Counted from the first letter of the stretch, positions 9,573 through 19,368 are shown. The stretch is DNA of 64,000 nt from Rhodococcus jostii RHA1 (GCF_000014565.1 NC_008268.1:2728001-2792000); one strand, 5' to 3'. The notes: generated by a model not told the origin, from the letters alone. A program made the numbers and translations.

Positions 9573-10862
9573 GTGGTTCTTCCCAGCTCGACTTCTGTGT
9601 CCCCTGCAGATGTTCTCGGTTCCATGCGGGACGTCATCGACGGTCCGCTGCCCGACATCGCCGTCCGCTTCTCCAAGTTCCTCGCCGACATCTGGCCGCA
9701 CACCGCGCTCGTGATCTTCACCCGGGAATGCACGGGACGTCCCCGCAAGGTCAGCGGAGATCCGTCGGTGGTCGAGCGCGTCACCATCGCCGAACTGGAT
9801 GCGTTGCGCACCCGCATGACGGAAGGCACTCCTTTCGACGACCAGACCGTGATTGCCGGCGCGAAGCGGAAGGTGTGGGCGCTGCTGGACGCGACGGGCA
9901 CTCTCCTCCTCGTTCTCCCGAAGCCGCGGCAGCGCATTCGTGAGGTCCCGCTGGTCGCCGGCGCGTTCGGCGTCGTCGCCGTGTCGATCCGGCACCAGGT
10001 GGCGCAGGCGAGCCCGGCGTACCTGGCGGAGTCGCGGGCGGCGTCGAGCGAACGGGCCAGGACCATCGTGGAGCTGACGGACCTGCACGCGGCGACGCTC
10101 GAATCGATCCTGTCGACTCTCCGGTCCAAGGACCTCGACGACCGTCGGTCGCGGATCACGGCGAGCGAGACGGCGTCCTCGGCGCTGGTGACCCTGCGCT
10201 CCGCGGGCGAATCCGACCGCAACCTCGCGGAGGAAGCGGTCACCACCGCGTTCGCCCGGCTGCAGGGCGAATTGCGGCCGCTGCTCCAGCACCGTCCCGT
10301 GCGCGTCGACTACGTCGATCCGCCGGTGGACGGCCGGGCGTTGCCCGGCGAAGTGGCCAGTGCGGCGCGGGCCGTCGTCCGGAGCGCCGTCCTGGCATTC
10401 GCGGCGCAGGCCGCCCTCGAGCGAATCCGCATCGCCTGGGACTGTGACGGCGCGAACCTCCTGGTCGAGGTCCGCGACGACGGCGACGGCGGTCTCGACA
10501 CCGATGCGCTGGTGCGGCAATTGTCCGGCCGGGTGCACACGCTCGGTGGCCGGATCGACGTCGAGTCGGTCGACGGGTGGGGGTCCCGGGTGGCCGTCGC
10601 GATCCCCCTCGACGTACCGGTGGCGCGACCGGACGAACAGCAACTCGGCGACCTCAACCCCCGCGAACTCGAGGTCCTGGGTCACCTCGCGACCGGCAAG
10701 CGGAACAAGGCGATCGCCGACAGCCTCGGCATCAGCGAGAGCACGGTCAAATTCCATGTCGCGGGTGTGCTGAAGAAGCTCGGGGTGGCGTCCCGAGGTG
10801 AGGCGGGCGCGATCGCCCTCGAGGCGGGCATCCGCGCCGACACCACCGGCAGGCACGCATGA
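9573..10862 (+). CDS. LuxR-type regulator with a degenerate histidine-kinase-like core
   Basis: The 429-residue fusion has an N-terminal ~150-residue sensor-like region. A stretch near 165-215 (ARTIVELTDLHAATLESILSTL) resembles a dimerisation helix without a proper H-box. A HATPase-like region at about 255-350 retains the G-box VRDDGDGG, but its N-box position reads SAVLAFAAQA with no Asn. A clear LuxR HTH fills residues 360-425 (LNPRELEVLGHLATGKRNKAIADSLGISESTVKFHVAGVLKKL). Kinase activity is doubtful; it may instead sense a ligand and control DNA binding directly. GTG 9573 is used; ATG 9624 is an alternative. It converges on fdhD. Confidence 0.82.
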   Translation: MVLPSSTSVSPADVLGSMRDVIDGPLPDIAVRFSKFLADIWPHTALVIFTRECTGRPRKVSGDPSVVERVTIAELDALRTRMTEGTPFDDQTVIAGAKRKVWALLDATGTLLLVLPKPRQRIREVPLVAGAFGVVAVSIRHQVAQASPAYLAESRAASSERARTIVELTDLHAATLESILSTLRSKDLDDRRSRITASETASSALVTLRSAGESDRNLAEEAVTTAFARLQGELRPLLQHRPVRVDYVDPPVDGRALPGEVASAARAVVRSAVLAFAAQAALERIRIAWDCDGANLLVEVRDDGDGGLDTDALVRQLSGRVHTLGGRIDVESVDGWGSRVAVAIPLDVPVARPDEQQLGDLNPRELEVLGHLATGKRNKAIADSLGISESTVKFHVAGVLKKLGVASRGEAGAIALEAGIRADTTGRHA

Positions 10863-10898
10863 GCGTCGCGACGCCGCCGATCGGGCGCTGACCCCCGC

Positions 10899-10941
10899 AC
10901 GTGAGTGGCAAGTATGTGGGCGCACGCTTTGCCACTCACGT
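10899..10941. terminator. long inverted repeat between convergent genes
   Basis: ACGTGAGTGGCAA (10899-10911) and TTGCCACTCACGT (10929-10941) are perfect 13-bp arms around a 17-nt loop, placed between the LuxR-type gene and fdhD. The right arm touches the fdhD stop codon. It can act as a bidirectional terminator or mRNA stabiliser. It also has the look of a dispersed intergenic repeat, since it is long, perfect and has no poly-T tract. Confidence 0.6.
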
Positions 10942-11762
10942 CAGGTGATGCGGTCCGGGTGGGTGTAGATGTTCATGGTGGTGCCGCGGAGGAACCCGAT
11001 GAGGGTGAGCCCGGTGTCGTGGGCGAGGTCGATCGCCAGCGACGAGGGTGCGGACACGGCGGCGAGGATCGGGATGCCGGCCATCACCGCTTTCTGCGCC
11101 AGTTCGAACGACGCCCGGCCGGACACGAGCAGGATGCTCCCCCGCAGCGGAACCCGGTTCTGTTCGGTGGCCCAGCCGATCAGCTTGTCGACGGCATTGT
11201 GCCGTCCCACGTCCTCCTTGATCGCGAGCAGTTCCCCGGTGCGGGTGAACAATCCGGCCGCGTGCAGGCCCCCGGTGGTCTCGAACACCCGCTGCGCGGC
11301 CCGCAGCCGGTCGGGCAGCTCAGCGATCGTCGCGGCCGGCACCCGCACCGTGTCGGTGGCCGGTGAGTGCTTCGTCCGCTGCCGGATCGCGTCCAGCGAC
11401 GCCTTCCCGCACACCCCGCACGACGAGGTGGTGTAGAAGTTGCGTTCGATACCGGTGTCGGGCAGGAACACCCCGGCCGCGAGGTCCACGTCGAGGACGT
11501 TGTAGGTGTTGACACCGTTGTCGTCGACGCTGTTGCAGTAGCGGATCGACGCGATGTCCGCGCGGTCGGCGATGATGCCCTCGGTCAGCAGAAACCCCTG
11601 CGCCAGTTCGACATCGGAACCGGGGGTGCGCATGGTGACCGCGAGCGGTGTCCCGTTCACCCGGATCTCGAGCGGCTCCTCCACCACCACGGTGTCCGGT
11701 CGGGTGGACTGCCGGGTGTCGGTGATCCGGGTGACCGGGGTCCGGGTGGTCACACGCCCCAT
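10941..11762 (-). CDS. fdhD: FdhD, sulfurtransferase for formate dehydrogenase
   Basis: FdhD passes sulfur from IscS to the molybdenum cofactor and is required for formate dehydrogenase activity. The 273-residue protein shows [37 protein letters not shown], the CGVCG loop near residue 120 carrying the sulfur-transfer cysteines, ETGGLHAAG near 170, and [19 protein letters not shown] [16 protein letters not shown] near 185. Its ATG overlaps the stop of the dehydrogenase gene by one base, so the two are coupled. This places the maturase and its client in one operon. Confidence 0.96.
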   Translation of the reverse strand: MGRVTTRTPVTRITDTRQSTRPDTVVVEEPLEIRVNGTPLAVTMRTPGSDVELAQGFLLTEGIIADRADIASIRYCNSVDDNGVNTYNVLDVDLAAGVFLPDTGIERNFYTTSSCGVCGKASLDAIRQRTKHSPATDTVRVPAATIAELPDRLRAAQRVFETTGGLHAAGLFTRTGELLAIKEDVGRHNAVDKLIGWATEQNRVPLRGSILLVSGRASFELAQKAVMAGIPILAAVSAPSSLAIDLAHDTGLTLIGFLRGTTMNIYTHPDRIT

Positions 11763-14068
11763 CAGAGACGCCGTTCGAGACGGATCGTGATCGCCTTCGA
11801 CACCGGGGTGTTCGACGTGCGGGCCACGTGATCGAGCGGGATCAGCGGATTCGTCTCCGGGTAGTAGGCGGCGACATTACCCCGCGGCGTCGGGTACTGC
11901 ACCAGCCGGAAGTCGTCGGCGCGGCGCTCCTGCACCGTCCCGTCGGGGGTGGTCCATTCGGAGACCAGGTCCACCCGGTCCCCGTCCGCGTACCCGAACG
12001 CGGCGATGTCCTCGGGCGCGATGAACAGCACCCGCCGACCGCCCTTCACGCCGCGGTAGCGGTCGTCGAGACCGTAGATGGTGGTGTTGTACTGATCATG
12101 CGACCGCATCGTCTGCAGGATGAGCTTCCCCTGCGGGACCGGCAGCCAGCACAGCTCGTTGACCGTGAAATTGGCCTTCCCCGTGTCCGTCACGAACCGG
12201 CGCTCGTCGCGGGGTGGATGCGGCAACCCGAACCCATCCGGTTGACGGACCTTGCGGTTGAAGTCCTCGAACCCGGGAACGACCCGGGCGATGGAATCCC
12301 GGATGCGGTCGTAGTCGGCGGTAAATTCCGACCACGGCACCGAATGCCCGGGACCGAACAGGGCCTGCGCGATCCCACACACGATGGCGACCTCACTGCG
12401 CAACTGGTCACTGGCGGGTGTGAGGCTGCCGCGGGACAGGTGCACCATCGACATCGAGTCCTCCACCGTGACCTGCTGTTTCTTACCGGACCGCACGTCC
12501 TTGTCGGTGCGGCCCAGCGAGGGCAGGATCAACGCGGTCCGCCCCGTCACCAGGTGCGAGCGGTTCAGTTTCGTCGACACCTGCACGGTCAGCGCGCACC
12601 CCCGCAACGCGGCCTCCGTGGTCTCGGTGTCCGGGGTCGCCGAGACGAAGTTGCCGCCCATCCCGATGAACACCGACGCCTTCCCGTCCCGCATCGCCCG
12701 GATCGAGTCGACCGCGTCCAACCCGTGCTCGCGCGGCGACCGGATGCCGAATTCGGCGTCCAACGCGGCCAGGAACGACTCGGGCATCTTCTCCCAGATC
12801 CCCATCGTCCGGTCGCCCTGCACGTTCGAGTGCCCGCGCACCGGACACACCCCCGCCCCGGGTTTACCGATCATCCCCTGCAACAGCAGCAGGTTCACCG
12901 CGTCCTGGATGGTCGCGACCCCGTGCGTCTGCTGCGTCAGCCCCATCGCCCAGCAGATGATGGTCTTCTTCGAGGAGATCAGCGCGTCCGCCGTCTGCTG
13001 GATCTGCGCGAGCGTCAGCCCGGTCGCCGCCGCCACCGTGCCCAGATCGACCTTCCGCAGATGCGCCGCACACTCCTCGAACCCGGCAGTGTGCCGGTCG
13101 ATGAACTCCCGGTCCAGCACCGTCCCGGGATTGCGGTCCTCCGCCTCGAGCAGCAAACGGCCCAAACCCTGGAACAGGGCCTGGTCGCCGCCGATCCGGA
13201 TCTGCAGGAACTCGTCCGCGATCTGCACACCGTCACCGACCACCCCGTGCACCTTCTGCGGGTCCTTGAACCGCATCAACCCCGCCTCCGGCAACGGGTT
13301 GATCGCGATCACCTTCGCCCCGTTGGCTTTCGCCTTCTCCAGGGTCGAGAGCATCCGCGGGTGATTGGTGCCCGGGTTCTGCCCGGCGATCAGGATCAGG
13401 TCCGCGTTCTCGAGGTCGGGAACCGACACCGAGCCCTTCCCGATCCCGATCGTCTCCACCAACGCACTGCCCGACGACTCGTGGCACATGTTCGAGCAGT
13501 CCGGCAGGTTGTTGGTTCCGAACGCCCGGATCATCAACTGGTACACGAACGCCGCCTCATTGCTGGTGCGCCCGGACGTGTAGAACACCGCCTCGTGCGG
13601 CGACGCCAACGCCCGCAACTCCCCGGCGATCATCGCGAACGCCGCGTCCCAGCCGATCGGCTCGTAGTGCGACGACCCCGGCAGCAGCACCATCGGATGC
13701 GTCAACCGGCCCTGCTGCCCCAACCAGAACTCGGTCCGACCCAGCAGATCCGACACCGCATGCGCCGCGAAGAACTCCGGGCCGACCTTGCGGGTGGTCG
13801 CCTCCTCCGCGACCGCCTTCGCACCGTTCTCGCAGAACTCCGCATGCTTGCGGTGCCCCGGAGTCTCCGGCCACGCACACCCCGGACAGTCGAACCCCTC
13901 CCGCTGATTCAACTTCATCAACGTCCGGGCCGTGCGCACCGGTCCCATCTGCTCGAGCCCACGACGCAACGACACCAACACCGCAGGAACACCTGCCGCA
14001 TAGGATTTCTCGTGCGTGACGACGACATCGTCCTCGTCGAAGGTGTACCTGTCGGTGGTGTCGGTCAT
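11762..14068 (-). CDS. molybdopterin-dependent formate dehydrogenase (FdhF/YdeP-like alpha subunit)
   Basis: Oxidises formate to CO2; it belongs to the FDH-alpha-like molybdopterin oxidoreductases. With the start at 14068 it has 768 residues. Near residue 55 is a Cys pair motif ([11 protein letters not shown]) with a further Cys in HAEFCENG, suited to an Fe-S cluster. The likely Mo-binding region is [17 protein letters not shown] near 190. Cofactor-binding motifs include [14 protein letters not shown] and the C-terminal [23 protein letters not shown] 14068 starts 4 bp after the preceding gene; the longer reading to 14137 would overlap it. There is no beta subunit in the window, so the electron acceptor is unknown. 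The formaldehyde-oxidation context supports formate as substrate. Confidence 0.9.
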   Translation of the reverse strand: MTDTTDRYTFDEDDVVVTHEKSYAAGVPAVLVSLRRGLEQMGPVRTARTLMKLNQREGFDCPGCAWPETPGHRKHAEFCENGAKAVAEEATTRKVGPEFFAAHAVSDLLGRTEFWLGQQGRLTHPMVLLPGSSHYEPIGWDAAFAMIAGELRALASPHEAVFYTSGRTSNEAAFVYQLMIRAFGTNNLPDCSNMCHESSGSALVETIGIGKGSVSVPDLENADLILIAGQNPGTNHPRMLSTLEKAKANGAKVIAINPLPEAGLMRFKDPQKVHGVVGDGVQIADEFLQIRIGGDQALFQGLGRLLLEAEDRNPGTVLDREFIDRHTAGFEECAAHLRKVDLGTVAAATGLTLAQIQQTADALISSKKTIICWAMGLTQQTHGVATIQDAVNLLLLQGMIGKPGAGVCPVRGHSNVQGDRTMGIWEKMPESFLAALDAEFGIRSPREHGLDAVDSIRAMRDGKASVFIGMGGNFVSATPDTETTEAALRGCALTVQVSTKLNRSHLVTGRTALILPSLGRTDKDVRSGKKQQVTVEDSMSMVHLSRGSLTPASDQLRSEVAIVCGIAQALFGPGHSVPWSEFTADYDRIRDSIARVVPGFEDFNRKVRQPDGFGLPHPPRDERRFVTDTGKANFTVNELCWLPVPQGKLILQTMRSHDQYNTTIYGLDDRYRGVKGGRRVLFIAPEDIAAFGYADGDRVDLVSEWTTPDGTVQERRADDFRLVQYPTPRGNVAAYYPETNPLIPLDHVARTSNTPVSKAITIRLERRL

Positions 14069-14072
14069 GGAG

Positions 14073-14705
14073 TCAGTTTCCTCGTGCAATCCATTCGGCG
14101 AGGTGTGGGGCCTCGGTGCCGATCGTGGTTCCGTCACCGTGTCCGGTGTGGACGAGCGTTTCTTCGGGAAGAGCGAACAGCCGGTCGCGGATCGACCCGA
14201 TGATGGTCGGGAAATCCGAGTACGACCGGCCCGTGGCGCCGGGACCGCCCGAGAACAGGGTGTCGCCGGAGAACAGTGCCCCGGCCTCGGGCAGGTACAG
14301 GCACACCGACCCCGGTGAGTGACCGGGCGAGTGGATCACCTGGATCTCGGTGCCCGCGATGGCGATCCGCTGTTCGTCCTCGAGATGCCAGTACTTGGCG
14401 TCGGGGTGGCTCATCTTCCACAGCACGTCGTCGCCGGGGTGCAGCAGCACAGGGGCGTGCAGACGCTCGGCCAGTTCGGGGGCGACGGTGACGTGGTCGT
14501 TGTGACCGTGCGTGCAGATCACGGCATTCACGTGCCTGCCTCCGACCGCGTCGATGATCGGCTGCGCGGTGTGGGCGGCGTCGACGATCACGACGTCGGT
14601 GTCGTCACCGATCAGCCAGATGTTGTTGTCGACGTTCCACTCTCCGCCGTCGAGGGCGAACGTTCCCTCGGTGACGACCCGCTCGATCCGCAATTGCCCG
14701 CTCAC
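14073..14705 (-). CDS. MBL-fold hydrolase, probable S-formylmycothiol hydrolase
   Basis: Metallo-beta-lactamase-fold hydrolase of 210 residues with the metal motif THGHNDH near residue 65, later ligands in HSPGHSPGS and [10 protein letters not shown], and the terminal HTGHGDGT. This glyoxalase-II-like pattern suits thioester hydrolysis. Its GTG start overlaps the mscR stop (GTGA), so it is translated with the mycothiol-dependent formaldehyde dehydrogenase. The product of that enzyme is S-formylmycothiol, making hydrolysis to formate plus mycothiol the best-supported role. Substrate is inferred from position, not from the fold. Confidence 0.85.
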   Translation of the reverse strand: MSGQLRIERVVTEGTFALDGGEWNVDNNIWLIGDDTDVVIVDAAHTAQPIIDAVGGRHVNAVICTHGHNDHVTVAPELAERLHAPVLLHPGDDVLWKMSHPDAKYWHLEDEQRIAIAGTEIQVIHSPGHSPGSVCLYLPEAGALFSGDTLFSGGPGATGRSYSDFPTIIGSIRDRLFALPEETLVHTGHGDGTTIGTEAPHLAEWIARGN

Positions 14706-15787
14706 AGAACGACCACCGAACGCAGCACCTCACCGGCGTGCATGCTGTGGAACGCCGCTTCCACCTCGTCGATCTTGATGCGCTCGGTGACGAACTTGTC
14801 CAGCGGCAGCCGGCCCTGCTGGTACAGGTCGACGAGCACCGGGAAGTCGCGCTCGGGCAGGCAGTCGCCGTACCACGAGGACTTCAGGGATCCGCCGCGG
14901 GAGAAGAAGTCGATCAGCGGCATCTCGAGGGTCATGTCGGGGGTCGGGACACCGACCAGCACGACGGTGCCGGCGAGGTCGCGGGCATAGAACGCCTGCT
15001 TCCACGTCTCCGGGCGGCCGACCGCATCGATCACGACGTCGGCGCCGAAACCGCCGGTGAGTTCCTGCACGGCCGAGACGGCGTCCACCTGGCCGCCGTT
15101 GATCGTGTGCGTCGCGCCCAGGTCCTTCGCCCATTCGAGCTTCTTGTCGTCCCGGTCGATCGCGATGATCTTCACGGCGCCTGCCAGGCGGGCGCCCATG
15201 ATCGCGGCGTCGCCGACACCACCGCAGCCGATGACGGCGACGGTGTCACCGCGGGAGACGTTGCCGGTGTTCACGGCGGCACCGAGGCCGGCCATTACGC
15301 CGCAGCCGAGCAGTCCGACGACTGCCGGGTCGGCGGACGGATCCACCTTGGTGCACTGTCCGGCGTGGACGAGCGTCTTGTCGGCGAACGCGCCGATCCC
15401 CAGGGCGGGAGTCAGTTCGGTGCCGTCCTCGAGCGTCATCTTCTGCGCGGCGTTGTGCGTGTCGAAGCAGTACTGCGGGCGGCCGCGCTTACAGGCGCGG
15501 CACTGACCGCAGACGGCGCGCCAGTTCAGGACGACGAAGTCGCCGACCGCCACGGACGTGACGCCTTCGCCGACACTCTCGACGATGCCGGAAGCCTCGT
15601 GGCCCAGCAGGAATGGGAACTCGTCGTTGATCCCGCCGTCGCGGTAGGTGAGGTCCGTGTGGCACACACCGCATGCCGCGATGTCGACTACCACCTCTCC
15701 GGGACCGGGGTCCGGAATGTTGACGGTCGCGATCTCGACGGGGGCACCCTTGGAGCGGGCGATGACGCCTCGTACCTGCTGCGGCAT
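14702..15787 (-). CDS. mscR: S-(hydroxymethyl)mycothiol dehydrogenase
   Basis: NAD-dependent, zinc-containing oxidation of the formaldehyde-mycothiol adduct; the protein also has S-nitrosomycothiol reductase activity in mycobacteria. The 361 residues match class III-like actinobacterial ADHs: catalytic zinc ligands in [14 protein letters not shown] and GHEASG, structural zinc cysteines in [15 protein letters not shown], and nucleotide motif GCGGVGDAA near residue 190. ATG 15787 is preferred to 15796 because AAGGA lies 9 bp upstream and the family begins close to [11 protein letters not shown]. It heads the four-gene operon to fdhD. Confidence 0.94.
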   Translation of the reverse strand: MPQQVRGVIARSKGAPVEIATVNIPDPGPGEVVVDIAACGVCHTDLTYRDGGINDEFPFLLGHEASGIVESVGEGVTSVAVGDFVVLNWRAVCGQCRACKRGRPQYCFDTHNAAQKMTLEDGTELTPALGIGAFADKTLVHAGQCTKVDPSADPAVVGLLGCGVMAGLGAAVNTGNVSRGDTVAVIGCGGVGDAAIMGARLAGAVKIIAIDRDDKKLEWAKDLGATHTINGGQVDAVSAVQELTGGFGADVVIDAVGRPETWKQAFYARDLAGTVVLVGVPTPDMTLEMPLIDFFSRGGSLKSSWYGDCLPERDFPVLVDLYQQGRLPLDKFVTERIKIDEVEAAFHSMHAGEVLRSVVVL

Positions 15788-15970
15788 TGGACTCATTCCT
15801 TCGGTCGATCAGTCATAGCGGGATCGATGCATGGCCATAAATGCACCTCTCCCGAGACCTTACGTCCCGGAAGTTCACGGAGGGACTGATCGAAGTGAGA
15901 GGTTGACCTAGCCGGAATGCCAGCCGCTCACTGAGGTCTTGCGGCAGAGGTCATGGCAGGAAACTGACGG

Positions 15971-16003
15971 TTGACACGCCGCGGTATATACAGGACTATA
16001 CAT
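15971..16003 (+). promoter_or_regulatory. possible promoter region of the lyase-ABC operon
   Basis: In the 256-bp divergent region (15788-16043), TTGACA at 15971-15976 is followed by an AT-rich stretch with TATATA at 15985 and TATACA at 15997. Spacing to either (8 or 20 bp) is not ideal. GTATA (15984-15988) and TATAC (15997-16001) form a small inverted repeat that could be a regulator site. GGAG precedes the ATG at 16044. Confidence 0.3.
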
Positions 16004-16043
16004 CTCGAAGAGTGAGGCACACCACATCGATCACGGAGTTCTG

Positions 16044-17540
16044 ATGACCCGGAGAGATTCCAGCTCGACCGAGGAACCGCACCCGCCCCTTCCGGTGGTG
16101 CTCGACGGCGCCCAGCTCACCGTCGACCAGCTCACGGCGCTCGCCCGGGAACCCGTCGTGATCGAGCCCGACCCCGCAGCGCTCGACCACGCACGCCGTT
16201 CGTGGGAGACAGCCGTGCGCATCGCCGAACGACAGCCCATCTACGGACGCACCACGGGTGTCGGGGGCAACCGGGACACCTCCGTCTCCGACGGCGTCGA
16301 CCAGGATCTTCGACTTCTCCGCAGCCACGCCACGGGTTCGGGCCCCGCGCTGCCGGATCACGTCGTCCGCGCCGCCATGATCATTCGCGTCAACCAGATT
16401 CTCAACGGCGGATCCGGTCTGCACCCCGACATCGTGACCGCGCTGATCGATGCCGTCGCGGCGGACGAACAGCCCACCGTGCACGCTCGCGGGGCGATAG
16501 GCACCGGCGACCTCAGCGCGTTCTCCGAGATCGCGCTCGGGTTGATGGGCGAGGCACCGCTGCGGGACGGTCGACTCGTCACCCGGTGGACCGCACACCA
16601 GGGTGACGCACTCCCACTGATCTCGACCAACGCGATGACGGTCGCGCTCGCGGCGTCGGCCACCGACAGCGTGGCGAACTGGCTGGAGCACTCGCTGATC
16701 GTCGGTGTGCTATCGCTACTGGCGACGCGCAGTTCCGTCGAACCGTTCGCGGCACGGGTGCAGGCTGCCCGCAGGCACCTCGGCCAGGAGGAGGTGGCCG
16801 GCCGGGTCCGGGAACTCCTCGCGGGCCACCGCGTACAGGCTGCCCGCGTGCAGGATTCCTACGGGTTCCGCGCCCTGCCGCAGATCCTCGGGGCGACCTG
16901 GCAGGCGCTGCAGCGGTTGCGGGGCACGCTCGCGATCGAGATGAACTCGTCCTCCGAGAACCCTCTCATCTCCGTCGAGGACGACGCCGTGTTCCACAAC
17001 GGGAACTTCCACGGAATGCCGATCGCCCTCGCCGTGGACGAGGCGAAACTCGCGCTGTCGAGCGCGGCGCTGTTGTCGCAGTGCAGACTTGCCAATCTCT
17101 CCGATCCGGTGGTCACCGGTCTCCGGCCGTTCCTGGCCGACGGTCCGGCGGGCAGCAGCGGCACCATGCTGCTGGAGTACACGACGTCCGCGGCCATCGC
17201 CGAGATCCGGATGGCCGCGGCGCCGGGCTCTCTCGGACACACCGTGATCTCCCGCGGAACCGAGGACCATGCGAGCTTCGCGTCGCAGGCCGCCACACAG
17301 CTCACCGACATCCTCGCCCAGTCTCGCATCGTGCTCGCGTGCGAACTGATCTCGGCGGTGCGCGCCCTCGGCCAGCAGGACCACGACCTCGACACGACCA
17401 CCGAACTCGGCGCGTACCTGGACCGGGCACGCGCGTGCCTGGACCCGCGGACGACCGACCGTCCTCTGAGCGACGACCTGAAAGCAGCGGTGAAGTTTCT
17501 GGAACAGATGCCCAATCCGGAGAAAGACACAACTCGGTAA
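16044..17540 (+). CDS. aromatic ammonia-lyase family protein lacking the MIO triad; candidate betaine (ergothioneine-type) lyase
   Basis: The 498-residue protein has the fold signatures of histidine/phenylalanine ammonia-lyases: IYGRTTGVGG with the catalytic Tyr67, QDSYGFRALPQ with Tyr273, SSENPL, GNFHGMP and EDHAS. The segment that normally holds Ala-Ser-Gly (GSVGASGDL in HAL) reads GAIGTGDL here, with G153-T154-G155-D156. It is one residue shorter and lacks the serine, so the usual MIO electrophile is not expected. Ergothionase is a MIO-independent member of this superfamily that eliminates trimethylamine. The operon continues with an OpuC/EgtUV-like importer for quaternary amines, so elimination of trimethylamine from an imported histidine betaine is the best hypothesis. 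A normal histidine ammonia-lyase role is unlikely. Confidence 0.8.
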   Translation: MTRRDSSSTEEPHPPLPVVLDGAQLTVDQLTALAREPVVIEPDPAALDHARRSWETAVRIAERQPIYGRTTGVGGNRDTSVSDGVDQDLRLLRSHATGSGPALPDHVVRAAMIIRVNQILNGGSGLHPDIVTALIDAVAADEQPTVHARGAIGTGDLSAFSEIALGLMGEAPLRDGRLVTRWTAHQGDALPLISTNAMTVALAASATDSVANWLEHSLIVGVLSLLATRSSVEPFAARVQAARRHLGQEEVAGRVRELLAGHRVQAARVQDSYGFRALPQILGATWQALQRLRGTLAIEMNSSSENPLISVEDDAVFHNGNFHGMPIALAVDEAKLALSSAALLSQCRLANLSDPVVTGLRPFLADGPAGSSGTMLLEYTTSAAIAEIRMAAAPGSLGHTVISRGTEDHASFASQAATQLTDILAQSRIVLACELISAVRALGQQDHDLDTTTELGAYLDRARACLDPRTTDRPLSDDLKAAVKFLEQMPNPEKDTTR

Positions 17541-17605
17541 AGCAGTCCCACGACACCGAACTTCCGAGTGTGTCTCCACTCGGATTACACGAAAGTAGCA
17601 CGCGG

Positions 17606-18721
17606 ATGATCACATTCGACAAAGTCACCAAGGCATATCCGGACGGCACAACAGCGGTGAACGAACTGGACCTCGAGTGCCCGAGCGGGAAGATCACAGC
17701 ACTCGTCGGGCCGTCGGGATGCGGCAAGACGACGTCGCTTCGCATGATCAACAGATTGATCGAACCGACGTCCGGAACCATCTCCCTCGACGGCGAATCC
17801 ACGGCGGACATGGATCCCGCGCTGTTGCGCAGGCGGATCGGGTACGTCATCCAGCACGCCGGACTGTTCCCGCACCGCACCATCGTGGACAACGTCGCGA
17901 CCATGCCCAGATTGCTGGGAAAGACGAAGAAGGAGGCCCGAACCCGGGCGATGGAGCTGCTCGAGACGGTCGGTCTCGCGGCGAACTTCGCGGATCGGTA
18001 TCCGTGGCAGCTCTCGGGTGGCCAGCAGCAGCGAGTGGGGGTCGCGCGCGCCCTCGCCGCGGACCCGGCCTTCATGCTGATGGACGAACCGTTCAGCGCT
18101 GTCGACCCGGTGGTCCGGAGCCAGCTCCAGGACGAATTCCTGAGACTGCAGAAGGACATCGGCAAGACGATCATCATCGTCACGCACGACATCGACGAGG
18201 CACTCCAGCTCGGCGACCAGGTGGTCGTGTTGCGGACCGGCGGGATCCTGGCGCAGGCGGCGACGCCGCTGGAGTTGCTGACCGAACCCGCCGACGAGTT
18301 CGTCGCCGACTTCGTCGGACGCGACCGCGGCTACCGTTCGCTGGGTTTCTCGAACCTCGGCGGCCGCGTGGAGACGATCGCCGAACCCGTTGCCCGTCTC
18401 GGTGATTCGGCATCCGACGCCCTCACCCGGACCACGGACGACTGGCTGCTCGTCGTCGACCCGGCGAACAAGCCGATCGGCTGGGTGCAACCGGCGAAGG
18501 TCGTCGACCGCATTCGCCCGGACGACGTGAATCTCAGCGGGACGGTCGCCGATGCGCACGGAACGATGCGGGCCCTGCTCGACGCCGCCCTGTCCGCACC
18601 CAGCAAACGCGGTGTCGTCGTCGACGGCGACGGTGTGCTCGTGGGAACCGTGACGGCACACGCGGCGGTCGCGGCGATCGAGTCGGCGGATCTCGTGGCC
18701 ACGGAGGCGATGGCCCGATGA
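17606..18721 (+). CDS. quaternary-amine ABC transporter ATPase with CBS domains (OpuCA/EgtV type)
   Basis: Energises uptake of a betaine-like solute. The 371-residue protein has Walker A GPSGCGKTT, the Q-loop region YVIQHAGLFPH, signature LSGGQQQRVGVARAL, Walker B LMDEPFSAVD and the switch His in IVTHDIDEA. After residue 260 come two CBS-like units (DDWLLVVDPANKPIGWV and SKRGVVVDGDGVLVGTV), the regulatory tail typical of OpuCA/ProV and EgtV. ATG 17606 sits where the conserved domain begins (MITFDKVTKAYPDG); the open frame extends further upstream inside the lyase gene. Its stop overlaps the next ATG by 4 bp. Confidence 0.93.
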   Translation: MITFDKVTKAYPDGTTAVNELDLECPSGKITALVGPSGCGKTTSLRMINRLIEPTSGTISLDGESTADMDPALLRRRIGYVIQHAGLFPHRTIVDNVATMPRLLGKTKKEARTRAMELLETVGLAANFADRYPWQLSGGQQQRVGVARALAADPAFMLMDEPFSAVDPVVRSQLQDEFLRLQKDIGKTIIIVTHDIDEALQLGDQVVVLRTGGILAQAATPLELLTEPADEFVADFVGRDRGYRSLGFSNLGGRVETIAEPVARLGDSASDALTRTTDDWLLVVDPANKPIGWVQPAKVVDRIRPDDVNLSGTVADAHGTMRALLDAALSAPSKRGVVVDGDGVLVGTVTAHAAVAAIESADLVATEAMAR

Positions 18722-19368
18722 ACATCGAATGGCTCGGCCGCCAGTCCGATCGCATCGCCGAACTGGTCGGCTGGCACATCCTTCTCTCGCTCGTGCCGCT
18801 CGTCGTCGGTGTGATCGTCGCGTTGCCGATCGGCTGGCTGGCGCATCGCAGTCGCCGGATCAACCCCTATGTGGTGGGGACGGCCGGCCTGCTCTACACG
18901 ATCCCGTCGCTGGCGCTGTTCGTCCTGCTCCCGCCGATCCTCGGAACGAAGATCCTCGATCCGATGAACATCGTCGTCGCACTGACGATCTACACCGTCG
19001 CCCTCCTCGTGCGCGTCATCGCCGACGCCCTGGATTCGGTGCCGCAGGAGACGGTGCTCGCCGCCACCGCGATGGGCTACCGGCCGTACCAGACTTTGCT
19101 GAAAGTCCAGCTGCCGGTGGGTGTTCCCGTCATCTGCGCCGGACTGCGCGTCGCGGTCGTGTCGAACGTCAGCCTGGTCTCACTCGCCGCGCTGCTCGGA
19201 ATCCCGCAGATCGGTTCACTGTTCACCCAGGGCTTCCAGCTGCGTTTCTACACACCGATCATCACCGGTATCGCGCTCTGCCTGCTGCTGGCGCTGGTTC
19301 TCGATCTACTCATCGTGCTCGCCAATCGGTTACTCACACCGTGGACCCCGAAGGTGGTCTCATCATGA
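18718..19368 (+). CDS. ABC transporter permease (OpuCB/EgtU-TM type)
   Basis: Membrane subunit of the importer, 216 residues with about five to six hydrophobic segments. It begins at HILLSLVPLVVGVIVALPIGWLAHRS and carries the binding-protein-dependent permease motif region ETVLAATAMGYRPYQTLLKVQLPVGVPVICAGLRVA near residue 120, the EAA-loop contact with the ATPase. The ATGA overlap with the ATPase gene and a second ATGA overlap with the next permease show tight translational coupling. Confidence 0.92.
   Translation: MNIEWLGRQSDRIAELVGWHILLSLVPLVVGVIVALPIGWLAHRSRRINPYVVGTAGLLYTIPSLALFVLLPPILGTKILDPMNIVVALTIYTVALLVRVIADALDSVPQETVLAATAMGYRPYQTLLKVQLPVGVPVICAGLRVAVVSNVSLVSLAALLGIPQIGSLFTQGFQLRFYTPIITGIALCLLLALVLDLLIVLANRLLTPWTPKVVSS

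Noticed and set aside
7896..10925. 1009-codon minus-strand open frame
   Set aside because: It runs across the kinase N-terminus, the divergent promoter and three plus-strand genes with clear domains, so it cannot be a real gene.
11828..14203. 791-codon plus-strand open frame opposite the formate dehydrogenase
   Set aside because: Rich in Arg/His/Gln/Pro with no recognisable domain; it mirrors the real minus-strand gene and is a third-position GC artefact.
16044..17540. Simple histidine ammonia-lyase of a hut pathway
   Set aside because: The MIO triad is missing and no hutU, hutI or hutG gene is nearby; the operon instead continues with a betaine-type importer.
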